Assembly: GCA_030148625.1 (NCBI GenBank)
Contig: JASBTC010000196.1
Coordinates: 1-9,453, forward strand
Direction: 5' to 3'
Length of the DNA: 9,453 nucleotides
Origin: Sphingobium sp.
GTDB lineage: Bacteria; Pseudomonadota; Alphaproteobacteria; Sphingomonadales; Sphingomonadaceae
In this document: piece by piece, positions 1 through 6,624 of the stretch
Position numbering within the stretch: position 1 is the stretch's first letter
How the letters are laid out: every line of letters begins with the position of its first letter
Made by a program: the position numbers and the translations under genes
The notes under the pieces: generated by a model
Databases searched by the model: none
What the model was told of the DNA's origin: nothing
The model's input: only the letters and a program-made list of their open reading frames with translations

Positions 1-110
1 TTGGGGCCGAGCAGCGCGGTGATGCGGCCGGGTCGCAGCGACAGGCCGATATCGTCGAGCACGCGGCGACGGCCGAGGCTGAGCGAGAGCGCTTCGGTGG
101 TCAGAGCCAT
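1..110 (-). CDS. btuD: Cobalamin ABC transporter ATP-binding protein BtuD, N-terminal fragment
   Basis: Only the first 36 codons are inside the window. Read on the minus strand from the ATG at 110-108, they encode an N-terminus typical of ABC ATPases: a short first strand, the segment RRRVLDDIGLSLRPG, then ITALLGP leading into the Walker A loop, which is cut at the window edge. In the family this subunit hydrolyses ATP on the cytoplasmic face to drive import through the BtuC dimer. The start overlaps the last 10 bases of btuC, which supports translational coupling and membership of the B12 operon. The fragment alone cannot distinguish a cobalamin from a haem or siderophore importer; the assignment rests on the riboswitch and on btuB, btuF and btuC upstream. 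Confidence 0.85.
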   Translation of the reverse strand, partial: MALTTEALSLSLGRRRVLDDIGLSLRPGRITALLGP

Positions 111-1081
111 GCCGACCGCCGACGCATGTCGATAAGAAGCGCAAAGAAGAAGGGCGTGCCGATCAGCGCCATCGCGATACCGAGCCGGATCTCGCCGGCG
201 CCGGGCGAAAGCCGGACGAGGCTGTCGGCGGCGAGCAGCAGCGCCGCGCCGCCAAGCGCCGACGGCAGCAGCAGCGCCGAGGGTTTCTGCCCGACCAGCG
301 GGCGGACGAGATGCGGCACGATCAGCCCGACAAAGCCGACGACGCCGGAGACGGCGACGCAGGCGCCGACTGCCAGGCCGAGCCCGACGACGATGATCGC
401 CTGGAGCCGTCCCGTCGACAGGCCAAGCGAGCGAGCGGCGTCTTCGCCAAGGCTGAGCAGGTCGAGCGCGGGTGCGGAGAAGACCAGCAATGCCATGCCA
501 GCGGCGATGAAGGGCAGCGCCATCGTCACATCGTCGAAGCTGCGATCGGTGAGTGCGCCCATCAGCCACGAGATGATCTCCGACGTGGCGAAGGGATTGG
601 GCGCGATCGAGATCAGAAAGGCGGTGAGCGAGCCCGACAGGCTGGACAGCACCATGCCCGCGAGGATGAAGGCGATCGCGTTGCCCGATCGGCCGACCAG
701 AAAGGCGAGCAGCATTACGGCGATTGCCGCGCCCGCCATCGCGCTGCCGAAGATGGCGAAGGGCGAAAGCGCGAAGCCGAAAAAGATCGCGCCGACCGCG
801 CCGAGTGCTGCGGTGGATGCGACGCCGACCAGCGTAGGATCGGCGAGCGGATTGCGCAGATAGCCCTGGAGCACGGCACCCGACAGGCCGAGCGCCGCAC
901 CGATCGTGGCCGCGAGGATCGCGCGCGGCAGGCGCAGTTCCAGGATGATCCACCAGCCGGTATCGTTGCCGAACCAGGCCGAGAACGGCACCCAGACCTT
1001 GCCGGCCATCAGCGAGAGGCCGAACATCGCGATGCAGGCGAATGCGAGGAGAAGCGTGACGCCGAGATTGCGGCTCATCAT
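101..1081 (-). CDS. btuC: Cobalamin ABC transporter permease BtuC (FecCD family)
   Basis: A 326-residue, very hydrophobic protein of the FecCD/BtuC permease family, with about ten membrane helices expected; two copies form the inner-membrane pore. Family motifs seen: LRLPR at 49-53, the conserved loop RNPLADP at 76-82, GFVGLIVPHLVRPLVG (the coupling region that contacts the ATPase), and near the C-terminus GEIRLGIAMALIGTPFFF. Arginines 50 and 53 match the E. coli BtuC arginines that bind glutamates of BtuF. I chose the ATG at 1081-1079, a second ATG following at once, because it overlaps the btuF stop as ATGA and has a GGGGGA ribosome site just upstream. The same frame extends to a GTG at 1144, but that stretch overlaps btuF and is not hydrophobic. 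Substrate specificity comes from operon context, since this family also carries haem and ferric siderophores. Confidence 0.93.
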   Translation of the reverse strand: MMSRNLGVTLLLAFACIAMFGLSLMAGKVWVPFSAWFGNDTGWWIILELRLPRAILAATIGAALGLSGAVLQGYLRNPLADPTLVGVASTAALGAVGAIFFGFALSPFAIFGSAMAGAAIAVMLLAFLVGRSGNAIAFILAGMVLSSLSGSLTAFLISIAPNPFATSEIISWLMGALTDRSFDDVTMALPFIAAGMALLVFSAPALDLLSLGEDAARSLGLSTGRLQAIIVVGLGLAVGACVAVSGVVGFVGLIVPHLVRPLVGQKPSALLLPSALGGAALLLAADSLVRLSPGAGEIRLGIAMALIGTPFFFALLIDMRRRSAWL

Positions 1082-1920
1082 CCGATCCCCCGCCGGATTT
1101 CGGCAAGCCGTTTCAGCGCGGGAATGACGACCGGGCCGGCGCACCAGGAGAGATGCTCGGGGAAGTCGGCCTCCATGGTTGTGCCGATCCGCGCGAGGGC
1201 GCGCTCGCGCATCGTGCGCATGCGGCTTTCATCATCGGTGCCGCGTGCGGCGGGGGGGACGAGCATCAACCGGGGCGGTTTCGCCACCACCTGTTCCAGC
1301 GGCAGATAGCCGGTGAAGCTGAGGCCGTAATCGGCGGCGGCATTGCGAAAGCCCGCCTGACGCATCAGCGAATCGTCGAGCGTGCCCGCGCCCGAGACCA
1401 GCCCGCCGCCATGCCAGAGCAAGGCGGGGACAGGCACGCTACCCGGTGGTGGGGCCGCGGCGACCGCGGCGGCGTCGATCCGGGCGACGAGTGCGCGGCC
1501 GCGGGCCGGCTCGCCGATCGCATTTGCGATCGTCATCACTTGCGCGCGCGCGCCCGCCAGTGTCGACGGTACGTCGATGGCGAGCGTGCGGATGCCGGCG
1601 CGAGCATAGGCGCCGCGCGACGCAGCGGGCTCGAAACTGCCGAAAATGACGAGATCGGGCGCCAAGGTGACGACCTCTTCCGCGGTGCCCGCCGTGGCGC
1701 GGAAACGGCGGGCGAGCGCCGGATCGATCGAGCTCGATCCCGGATCGTGCGAATAATGGCTGATCGCCGCGATCCGATCATGCGGGGCGATCTCCATCAG
1801 GATCGCGTCGGCACACGGATTGGTCGAAACGATGCGTGCGTGTCGCGCATCCGGCGCGCCGGATGCCGAGCATCCCGCGAGCGGCAGGAGCATCGGCAAC
1901 CAGCGCGCGGAGATTGTCAA
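1078..1920 (-). CDS. btuF: Cobalamin-binding protein BtuF, predicted lipoprotein
   Basis: A 280-residue periplasmic-binding protein of the class with two lobes and a rigid helix (BtuF/FhuD type). It would carry B12 from the outer-membrane receptor to the BtuC permease. The core aligns by eye with E. coli BtuF from RIVSTNPCADAILM (29-42) through LAPDLVIFGS (86-95) to GYLPLEQVVAKPP (about 204-216). Glutamates 81 and 209 fall where E. coli BtuF has the two glutamates that dock on BtuC arginines. The N-terminus has a short hydrophobic stretch ending in a lipobox, LAGC at 14-17, so it is probably a lipid-anchored protein rather than soluble. The start is TTG at 1920-1918, overlapping the btuB stop as TTGA. 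The next candidate, ATG at 1893, would leave only seven residues before the cysteine. GGGCGGGA just upstream is a weak ribosome site. Confidence 0.9.
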   Translation of the reverse strand: MTISARWLPMLLPLAGCSASGAPDARHARIVSTNPCADAILMEIAPHDRIAAISHYSHDPGSSSIDPALARRFRATAGTAEEVVTLAPDLVIFGSFEPAASRGAYARAGIRTLAIDVPSTLAGARAQVMTIANAIGEPARGRALVARIDAAAVAAAPPPGSVPVPALLWHGGGLVSGAGTLDDSLMRQAGFRNAAADYGLSFTGYLPLEQVVAKPPRLMLVPPAARGTDDESRMRTMRERALARIGTTMEADFPEHLSWCAGPVVIPALKRLAEIRRGIG

Positions 1921-3821
1921 AATCCCGCCCGGACGCCAACATAGGCGGCGCGGCCCAATGTCCCATATCGTGCGGCGGTCTGATATTTCACGTCGAACAG
2001 GTTATCGACGCGACCGTACAGAGTGAAGCGCCCATCGATCGTATAGGCGGCGCGGATACCGGTCAGCACATAGGAATCGAGCCGGACGCTGTTCGCTGCA
2101 TTGTCGAAGCTGTCGCCGACATGCAGCACGTCCGCACCCAGGCTGAGCCCCTCCATCGGCGCATAATCCGCCGACACGCTGACGCTGTGGCGCGGGCGAC
2201 GGGCGAGATCATTGCCGAAATTGGCGCCCGGCGTGCGGTTCTCCGCATCGGTAAAGCTGTAGGATGCGGTGAAATTCAACGCCTCGACCGGCTTCATCTC
2301 CAGCAGGAATTCCAGGCCCTTGGCGCGTGCCTTCGCAATATTGTCATATGTGCCGAAGGGGCGATTGGCGCAGATGCCGGTGAGCGGCGCGATGCAGGAG
2401 ATGAAATCGATCTGGTTGCGCGTACGGCGCTGGAACAGGGTGACGCCGGCAACCAGCGCGCCATCGAGCAATGTCTGTTCGATGCCGACATCATAGCTCT
2501 TCGCCTGTTCGGGGCGGAGCAGCGGATTGCCATAGCCGGTGATGCTGTCGTCGAGCTGGAACAAGGTCGGCGCCTTGAAGCCCTCGCCATAATTGGCGCG
2601 CAGCAATGTGCCGGTGCCCAGTTTCAGGGCCGCATTGGCGCCGATCGTGGTGTGGCCGCCAAATTGCTCATGATCGTCGTGACGGACGCCACCGGTCAAT
2701 GTCAGCGCAGCGACCGGCTTGATCACGATCTGGCCATAGACGCTGTCGATCCCGGTCTCGGCGGCGGACGGCGAGAAACCGTCGTCGGTGAACAGTTTCG
2801 ACGTCTCGGTCTCGGCACCGAAGACCGCGCGGAACATCTCCGACAGCGTCAGATCGCCCTGATATTCGAAGCGTTCGGTACGGCCGCGCGCAAGGAAGGT
2901 CGGTGTCGTGCCGAAATCGGGATTGAAATTGTCGCGATCGATGTCGGAGATGGTGAAGGCGAGGCGGTTCTTCAGCCGTCCGTCGAACAGGCGGGCGTTG
3001 ATCCCGGCATAGCCGTAAATCTCCTGCGCGGTCGAATATTCATTGGTATCGCCAAAGGCGTAGGTCGGAGGCGCGAAACCGTCGAGATCGGTGCGGCTGT
3101 CGGCGAAGCTGCCACGCAGATCGACGTCGAAATCCTCGCCGAGCGCGATGCCGAGCCGGGCATTGGCGCTATACTGGCGATAGCCGTCACGCTCGGTGCC
3201 GCCGGCAAATTGCGACACGCCGTCGGTGCGGAACCAGTTGCCGCCGATCGAGCCGGAAAAGGCGCCGCTGCTGCCCGAGATCAGGGCAGTGGCGTTGGCG
3301 CTGTCATAGGATCCGTATTCGGCGCGGGCACGGGCCTGGAACCCTTCGCTCGGGCGTGCCGTCAGGATGTTGACCACGCCGCCCAGCGCCTGGCTGCCCC
3401 AGGGCACCGAATTGGGGCCGCGCACGACTTCGATCCGATCGATGTTGCCGATCATCAGATTGCCGAAATCATAGGCGCCCGACGGCGCCGACGGATCGCC
3501 GACGCGCACCCCGTCGATCAGGACGAGCGTCTGGCCGTCCTCGGCGCCGCGGATGCGCACCGCCGTCACCGAACCGGGACCGCCGGTGCGCGTCACCGAA
3601 ACGCCGGGCGTGCGCATCAGCAGATCGGTCGCGATCACCGCCTGGCTGCGTTCGATCGCAGCGCGGTCGATGACGGTGACGGCCTGGCCGGTCTCGTCGG
3701 CATCCTGCGCGGCGCCGATCGCGGTGATGACGATGTCGGCGCTGGCGTCTGCGGAGGCATCATTGGCCAGCGCAGGAGACGCGGTGGCGAGAATGATGGC
3801 GAGAGTCGATATGGTCTTCAC
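1917..3821 (-). CDS. btuB: TonB-dependent outer-membrane vitamin B12 receptor BtuB
   Basis: A 634-residue TonB-dependent receptor, close to the size of E. coli BtuB, that would take up corrinoids across the outer membrane using TonB energy. In order: a signal peptide at 1-19 ending in SPALA; a TonB box DIVITA at 29-34, much like the BtuB box; a plug domain with LLMRTPGVSVTRTG, VRIRGAEDGQTLVLIDGVRV and RGPNSVPWGSQALGGVVNIL; then a beta-barrel with alternating aromatic strands, ending in phenylalanine as outer-membrane barrels do. Two cysteines, 476 and 484, sit in one probable extracellular loop. I chose the GTG start at 3821-3819 because GAAGGGA lies 7 bases upstream and the signal peptide begins there; the frame stays open to 3890, but that part is non-hydrophobic leader. 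The riboswitch upstream makes a corrinoid substrate far likelier than iron. Confidence 0.94.
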   Translation of the reverse strand: MKTISTLAIILATASPALANDASADASADIVITAIGAAQDADETGQAVTVIDRAAIERSQAVIATDLLMRTPGVSVTRTGGPGSVTAVRIRGAEDGQTLVLIDGVRVGDPSAPSGAYDFGNLMIGNIDRIEVVRGPNSVPWGSQALGGVVNILTARPSEGFQARARAEYGSYDSANATALISGSSGAFSGSIGGNWFRTDGVSQFAGGTERDGYRQYSANARLGIALGEDFDVDLRGSFADSRTDLDGFAPPTYAFGDTNEYSTAQEIYGYAGINARLFDGRLKNRLAFTISDIDRDNFNPDFGTTPTFLARGRTERFEYQGDLTLSEMFRAVFGAETETSKLFTDDGFSPSAAETGIDSVYGQIVIKPVAALTLTGGVRHDDHEQFGGHTTIGANAALKLGTGTLLRANYGEGFKAPTLFQLDDSITGYGNPLLRPEQAKSYDVGIEQTLLDGALVAGVTLFQRRTRNQIDFISCIAPLTGICANRPFGTYDNIAKARAKGLEFLLEMKPVEALNFTASYSFTDAENRTPGANFGNDLARRPRHSVSVSADYAPMEGLSLGADVLHVGDSFDNAANSVRLDSYVLTGIRAAYTIDGRFTLYGRVDNLFDVKYQTAARYGTLGRAAYVGVRAGF

Positions 3822-3916
3822 GGATATGTCCCTTCGTTCAACGACGTCACGATGTCGCCAAACGAGGAAGACCTCGCCCGCCCGGTGCACCCCGCCCGTG
3901 TGGAAGAACGACGATG
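3822..3916 (-). promoter_or_regulatory. btuB leader: riboswitch expression platform
   Basis: About 95 bases separate the riboswitch core from the btuB start. Read on the minus strand, the leader holds a perfect 5-base-pair hairpin with a four-base loop, CGAGGTCTTCCTCG (3876-3863); a second hairpin with one mismatch, CGACATCGTGACGTCG (3857-3842), just before the ribosome site; and a self-complementary GGTGCACC (3891-3884). The first hairpin is followed by only three T residues, so I do not call an intrinsic terminator. Control through ribosome access seems likelier. Which structures form is inference. Confidence 0.5.
3829..3835 (-). promoter_or_regulatory. Ribosome binding site of btuB
   Basis: On the minus strand GAAGGGA lies 7 bases before the GTG at 3821-3819. 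It is the clearest Shine-Dalgarno sequence in the window and decides the GTG start over the longer open frame. It is also the likely target of riboswitch control. Confidence 0.75.
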
Positions 3917-4086
3917 ACGGGCAGGTCTCCTGGCTCCCGGGTCAACGCCTTGTTCGTGCCGCCTTCCCGGATTGCTCCAGTGGCATGTGGCACGATGGCT
4001 CGCCGGTTACAGTAGCGGGGGCTGCCGAGGCTTCGGCCATGGCCGCACCCCGTTCCCTTTTGATCCCGTCGCCGGGAACCCGTCAT
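3917..4086 (-). promoter_or_regulatory. Cobalamin riboswitch
   Basis: Read on the minus strand this stretch has the conserved order of cobalamin riboswitch elements. A P2-type stem is formed by GGTTCCC near the 5' end and GGGAAC after an AAAA-containing loop (about 4082-4051). Then come GCCCCCGCTACTGTAA (4022-4007), GCCACTGG (3984-3977, complement CCAGTGGC on the plus strand), GGGAAGGC (3968-3961), and the B12 box AGCCAGGAGACCTGCC (3935-3920). It lies in the leader of a B12 receptor gene, its usual place. In this family, binding of a cobalamin represses the downstream gene. Both edges are approximate to a few bases. I cannot say from reading alone whether it prefers adenosyl- or hydroxo/methylcobalamin. 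Confidence 0.95.
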
Positions 4087-4093
4087 TTTGGCG

Positions 4094-4122
4094 CTGTTAT
4101 TGAAGCGGGCGCACTTTGACAA
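4094..4122 (-). promoter_or_regulatory. Candidate sigma-70-type promoter of the btu operon
   Basis: On the minus strand TTGTCA (4122-4117, five of six matches to the -35 consensus) is followed after exactly 17 bases by TAACAG (4099-4094, three of six matches to the -10). Transcription would begin a few bases later, near 4087, right at the 5' edge of the riboswitch. The placement is more persuasive than the -10 match. Confidence 0.55.
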
Positions 4123-4220
4123 CCGCAAGGTCTCCATTGCACTGGAACGGCGCCGCGTTTGCCTCTAAGTCGCTAAAGCAAGATGCCGGGTGGGCCGTTG
4201 GATTTGTTTGTGAGGTTTCT
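4123..4220 (+). promoter_or_regulatory. Leader of the exopolysaccharide operon
   Basis: This stretch lies between the btu promoter and the first polysaccharide gene. TGAGG at 4211-4215 is a ribosome binding site 5 bases before the GTG at 4221 and decides that start. A perfect -35 hexamer TTGACA lies just outside at 4116-4121, overlapping the btu -35 on the other strand, but I see no acceptable -10 at 16-18 bases from it, so the promoter of this operon is not located. I see no terminator or riboswitch-like structure on the plus strand here. Confidence 0.4.
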
Positions 4221-4940
4221 GTGGGTCTGAATCTGCTTCGTATCGTGCCGATTCTGGTTTTATTCGCAGTCGCTGGCTGCAGCGGGCAGCGCGTCCTTGG
4301 CGGTAGCAAATCGCTCAACGTCGTGGATGCCGCCGCCTTGCCACCACCGACCCGCGCGGATCTTGCCAGCAACGAGCGACCTTACCTCATAGGCCCATTC
4401 GACAAGTTGAAGATCGATGTGTTCGGGGTCGAAGAATTGAGCGGAGAGGTGCAGGCCGATGCCAGCGGGCGGATTTCACTGCCCCTTGCAGGAACGGTCG
4501 AGGCCGCCGGCCGCACGCCAGAGGAACTTGCTGGAGATATCGCGGCTCGGCTTCGCGGCCGTTATGTCAAGGATCCACAGGTCTCGGTCAATCTCAAAGA
4601 AACGGTGAGTCAGGTCATCACCGTCGATGGCGAAGTGAAGAAGCCCGGCCTCTACCCGGTGATTGGGCGGATGACGTTGATCCGTGCGGTCGCCACGGCG
4701 GAAGGGGCCAGCGAACTGGCGCGGCTTGACGACGTCGTCATCTTCCGGACCGTCAACGGCCAGCCCATGGCCGCGCTCTATAATCTGAAGGCCATACGGC
4801 GCGGCCAATATGACGATCCCGACGTCTACGCGAATGATGTCGTGTTGGTGGGCACCTCAGAAGCAAGGCGGCTTTTCCGCGATGCTATGCAGGTGGCACC
4901 GGCGGTATTCACGCCGCTCATCTATCTGTTGCGGCCGTGA
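4221..4940 (+). CDS. Outer-membrane polysaccharide export lipoprotein (OPX, Wza/GumB type, short form)
   Basis: A 239-residue polysaccharide export protein that would form or seed the periplasm-spanning export channel. Seen in order: a lipoprotein signal with hydrophobic segment LLRIVPILVLFAVAGC and lipobox cysteine 20; a Poly_export domain at about 54-126, starting YLIGPFDKLKIDVFG and including DASGRISLPLAGTVEAAG and YVKDPQVSVNL; and an SLBB domain at about 132-180 with ITVDGEVKKPGLYPV. It is much shorter than E. coli Wza (about 380 residues) and close to Xanthomonas GumB, with room for only one SLBB domain and a brief hydrophobic tail, VFTPLIYLL. I chose GTG at 4221, supported by TGAGG upstream and by the signal sequence. 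The frame also extends to a TTG at 4116, but that extension is not signal-like. Adjacent polymerase and kinase genes support the role. Confidence 0.9.
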   Translation: MGLNLLRIVPILVLFAVAGCSGQRVLGGSKSLNVVDAAALPPPTRADLASNERPYLIGPFDKLKIDVFGVEELSGEVQADASGRISLPLAGTVEAAGRTPEELAGDIAARLRGRYVKDPQVSVNLKETVSQVITVDGEVKKPGLYPVIGRMTLIRAVATAEGASELARLDDVVIFRTVNGQPMAALYNLKAIRRGQYDDPDVYANDVVLVGTSEARRLFRDAMQVAPAVFTPLIYLLRP

Positions 4941-4983
4941 CGATGCGTTCGTTAGGGAAGAGGTTGGTCGGAGAATTTTTGCA

Positions 4984-6423
4984 TTGACCGCATTCGTCTC
5001 AGGCAAACGCGCTCCGCGGCGCCTGCCCATTGTCATGCTGATCTGCTTTTTCGTGGCGCTGACCTTTTTCGGAGGCGCGTCGCGAGCGGATGTTCCCACG
5101 CAAATTCTTGTGAGGTTGGCTGCGATCGTCATCATGGCAACGGTGTTGCTGACGACGTCTGTCGAGGAGCGTCGGTTCGTGAGGCTGCCGTTCTACATGC
5201 TCGTGGGGCTGGCGGTCGTCATGGCGGTGCAACTGATTCCGTTGCCGCCGGCGCTGTGGACGAGTCTGCCCGAGCGGGACATGTTTGCGGAACTGGCCGG
5301 GCTCGTCGGTATGCCTCAACCTTGGCGGCCTTTGAGTCTCACCCCTGATCTGACGATCAACAGCTTTTTGTCGCTGCTGGTGCCGGCCGCTGCGTTGCTC
5401 GCGGCTGCCTGGCTACCGCGCTCCGGCTGGGGGTATTTGCTGATAGCGATCCTGGTGCTGACCGCGGTGAGCGCGATTCTCGGACTGGCGCAGATCACGG
5501 GGCGGATGGACGCATTGTATTTCTACGAAATCACGAATCGCGGCGTCGCAGTCGGCCTGTTCGCGAACCGCAACCATCAGGCGCTCTTGCTTGCGTTGAA
5601 TCTGCCGATCCTGGTGACCCTTGCGCTGTTTCCAGCGGAGGAGGCGGCGTCGCGCGTTCGCGGATGGATCGCCGCAATTTGGGCGCTGTTCCTGCTGCCG
5701 CTGGTCCTGGTCACGGGGTCGCGGGCGGGGCTTGCACTTTATGTGCTCGCGCTCCTGCTTTCGTGGCTATTGTACCTGCGTTTGCGCGCGCAAGCGGGAG
5801 GAGTGGCGACGGCTGTCCCCCCGCGCGGGCGCGAGCGTCGCAAGGTATTGCGATTGGTCGCGGCATATCCGGCATGGTGGATGGCGGGTGGCTTTGCGCT
5901 CATGGGCGCTATCACCTTGGCCCTGTCCAGGGGGGAGGCTGTCCGACGATTCACTGAGCAGGGTGTCGGCGATGAACTGAGGCTGCGCATCTTTGCACAC
6001 GTCCTTGATCTCGCCTGGAAATATTTTCCGACTGGGGCAGGATTCGGCGCTTTTCCCGATGTGTATCGGATTTTCGAGCCGGTCGGGATGCTGGATCCCG
6101 AATATGTGAACCATGCGCATAACGACCTGCTGGAGTTTGTCGTCGACGGCGGCCTGCCGGCCGTGACATTGCTTCTCATATTCCTGGCCTGGCTGGCCGT
6201 CCGCAGCCGTGTGGCCTGGGCGAAGCGTGTCAAGCCGAGCCGTCGCGATGCCTTGGCCAGGTTGGGGTCGGTGATCGTCGTGTTGATGCTGGCCGCGAGC
6301 GTGCTGGATTATCCGCTGCGGACACCGATTATGATGGCGATGTTCGCGTTCGGCTGCGCGTTTCTGTGCATCGATCCAGCGCCCGCTCCTGCCGCGAGGA
6401 GTCGAGAAAATGCAGCGGCATGA
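4984..6423 (+). CDS. O-antigen ligase/Wzy-type polysaccharide polymerase
   Basis: A 479-residue inner-membrane protein with about twelve hydrophobic helices and a large periplasmic segment between helices 9 and 10, the layout of the Wzy_C (O-antigen ligase) family. That segment carries NHAHND (376-381) followed by LLEFVVDGGL, the family's typical motif. An upstream motif, GLFANRNHQ (191-199), is also common in these proteins. Next to OPX and co-polymerase genes it most likely polymerises lipid-linked repeat units in the periplasm; a ligase role is possible and cannot be separated by sequence alone. The start is uncertain. I prefer TTG at 4984, which has GGAGA (4970-4974) 9 bases upstream and gives a basic N-terminus before helix 1. 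An ATG at 5035 lacks a ribosome site and begins inside helix 1. Starts further upstream would overlap the export gene in another frame. The gap to that gene is 43 bases. Confidence 0.88.
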   Translation: MTAFVSGKRAPRRLPIVMLICFFVALTFFGGASRADVPTQILVRLAAIVIMATVLLTTSVEERRFVRLPFYMLVGLAVVMAVQLIPLPPALWTSLPERDMFAELAGLVGMPQPWRPLSLTPDLTINSFLSLLVPAAALLAAAWLPRSGWGYLLIAILVLTAVSAILGLAQITGRMDALYFYEITNRGVAVGLFANRNHQALLLALNLPILVTLALFPAEEAASRVRGWIAAIWALFLLPLVLVTGSRAGLALYVLALLLSWLLYLRLRAQAGGVATAVPPRGRERRKVLRLVAAYPAWWMAGGFALMGAITLALSRGEAVRRFTEQGVGDELRLRIFAHVLDLAWKYFPTGAGFGAFPDVYRIFEPVGMLDPEYVNHAHNDLLEFVVDGGLPAVTLLLIFLAWLAVRSRVAWAKRVKPSRRDALARLGSVIVVLMLAASVLDYPLRTPIMMAMFAFGCAFLCIDPAPAPAARSRENAAA

Positions 6424-6624
6424 GGCGATCCGCCTCGGAATTAACGGTGGACGGCTCGGCCCCTATTGGCTAGGCGGTTCGATCTTCGGCCGCTTCGCGC
6501 CTGGCGAAAAGGTGGGAAATGAAGGCCGGTCTGACACCTGCTCAGCACCAATATTTGCGCAACATGGGGTATTTGGCGAGCGTATGCGCCTGATTAAAAA
6601 CCAGCAATTGCCGGGTCCAGCCTG
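6424..6624 (+). other. 201-base gap before the kinase gene, with a doubtful 71-codon open frame
   Basis: This is the only sizeable gap inside the polysaccharide operon. An open frame of 71 codons runs from an ATG at 6410, inside the polymerase 3' end, to a TGA at 6623-6625 whose last base is the first base of the kinase ATG (TGATG). Its product (MQRHEAIRLG... to ...QQLPGPA) resembles nothing I know and has no membrane segment. About 59 percent of its third codon positions are G or C, falling in the second half, below the neighbouring genes. The last 80 bases are AT-richer and contain a weak promoter-like pair, TTGGCG (6573-6578) and TAAAAA (6595-6600), 16 bases apart. I see no clear terminator. 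It could be a small gene, an internal promoter with leader, or a decayed gene. Confidence 0.35.

Noticed and set aside
101..1144. An N-terminally longer BtuC starting at the GTG at 1144
   Set aside because: The extra 21 residues are polar and arginine-rich, overlap btuF by 67 bases, and lack a ribosome site, whereas the ATG at 1081 forms the ATGA overlap with a GGGGGA upstream.
311..1309. A 332-codon plus-strand frame opposite btuC and the btuF end
   Set aside because: The product is a highly charged low-complexity sequence spanning the junction of two genuine minus-strand genes; it is an antisense shadow.
3863..3876. The hairpin CGAGGTCTTCCTCG as an intrinsic terminator
   Set aside because: The stem has five pairs and only three T residues follow it before mixed sequence, too weak for a Rho-independent terminator. 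It is kept only as a possible part of the riboswitch platform.
1836..3917. A 693-codon open frame on the plus strand opposite btuB
   Set aside because: It is an antisense shadow produced by high GC in third codon positions. The minus strand has a signal peptide, TonB box, plug motifs and C-terminal phenylalanine, while the plus-strand product is arginine- and alanine-rich with no domain.
4097..4372. A minus-strand frame across the btu promoter and the export gene 5' end
   Set aside because: It would cover the promoter and the lipoprotein signal region, has no ribosome site and no recognisable product.
4810..4983. A polymerase start inside the export gene
   Set aside because: The upstream residues are the out-of-frame reading of the export gene and have the composition of shadow sequence.
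6505..6525. An inverted repeat TTCGC...GCGAA in the polymerase-kinase gap as a terminator
   Set aside because: The stem is five pairs and is followed by AAGG rather than a T run on the plus strand; termination there would also cut the kinase off from its operon.
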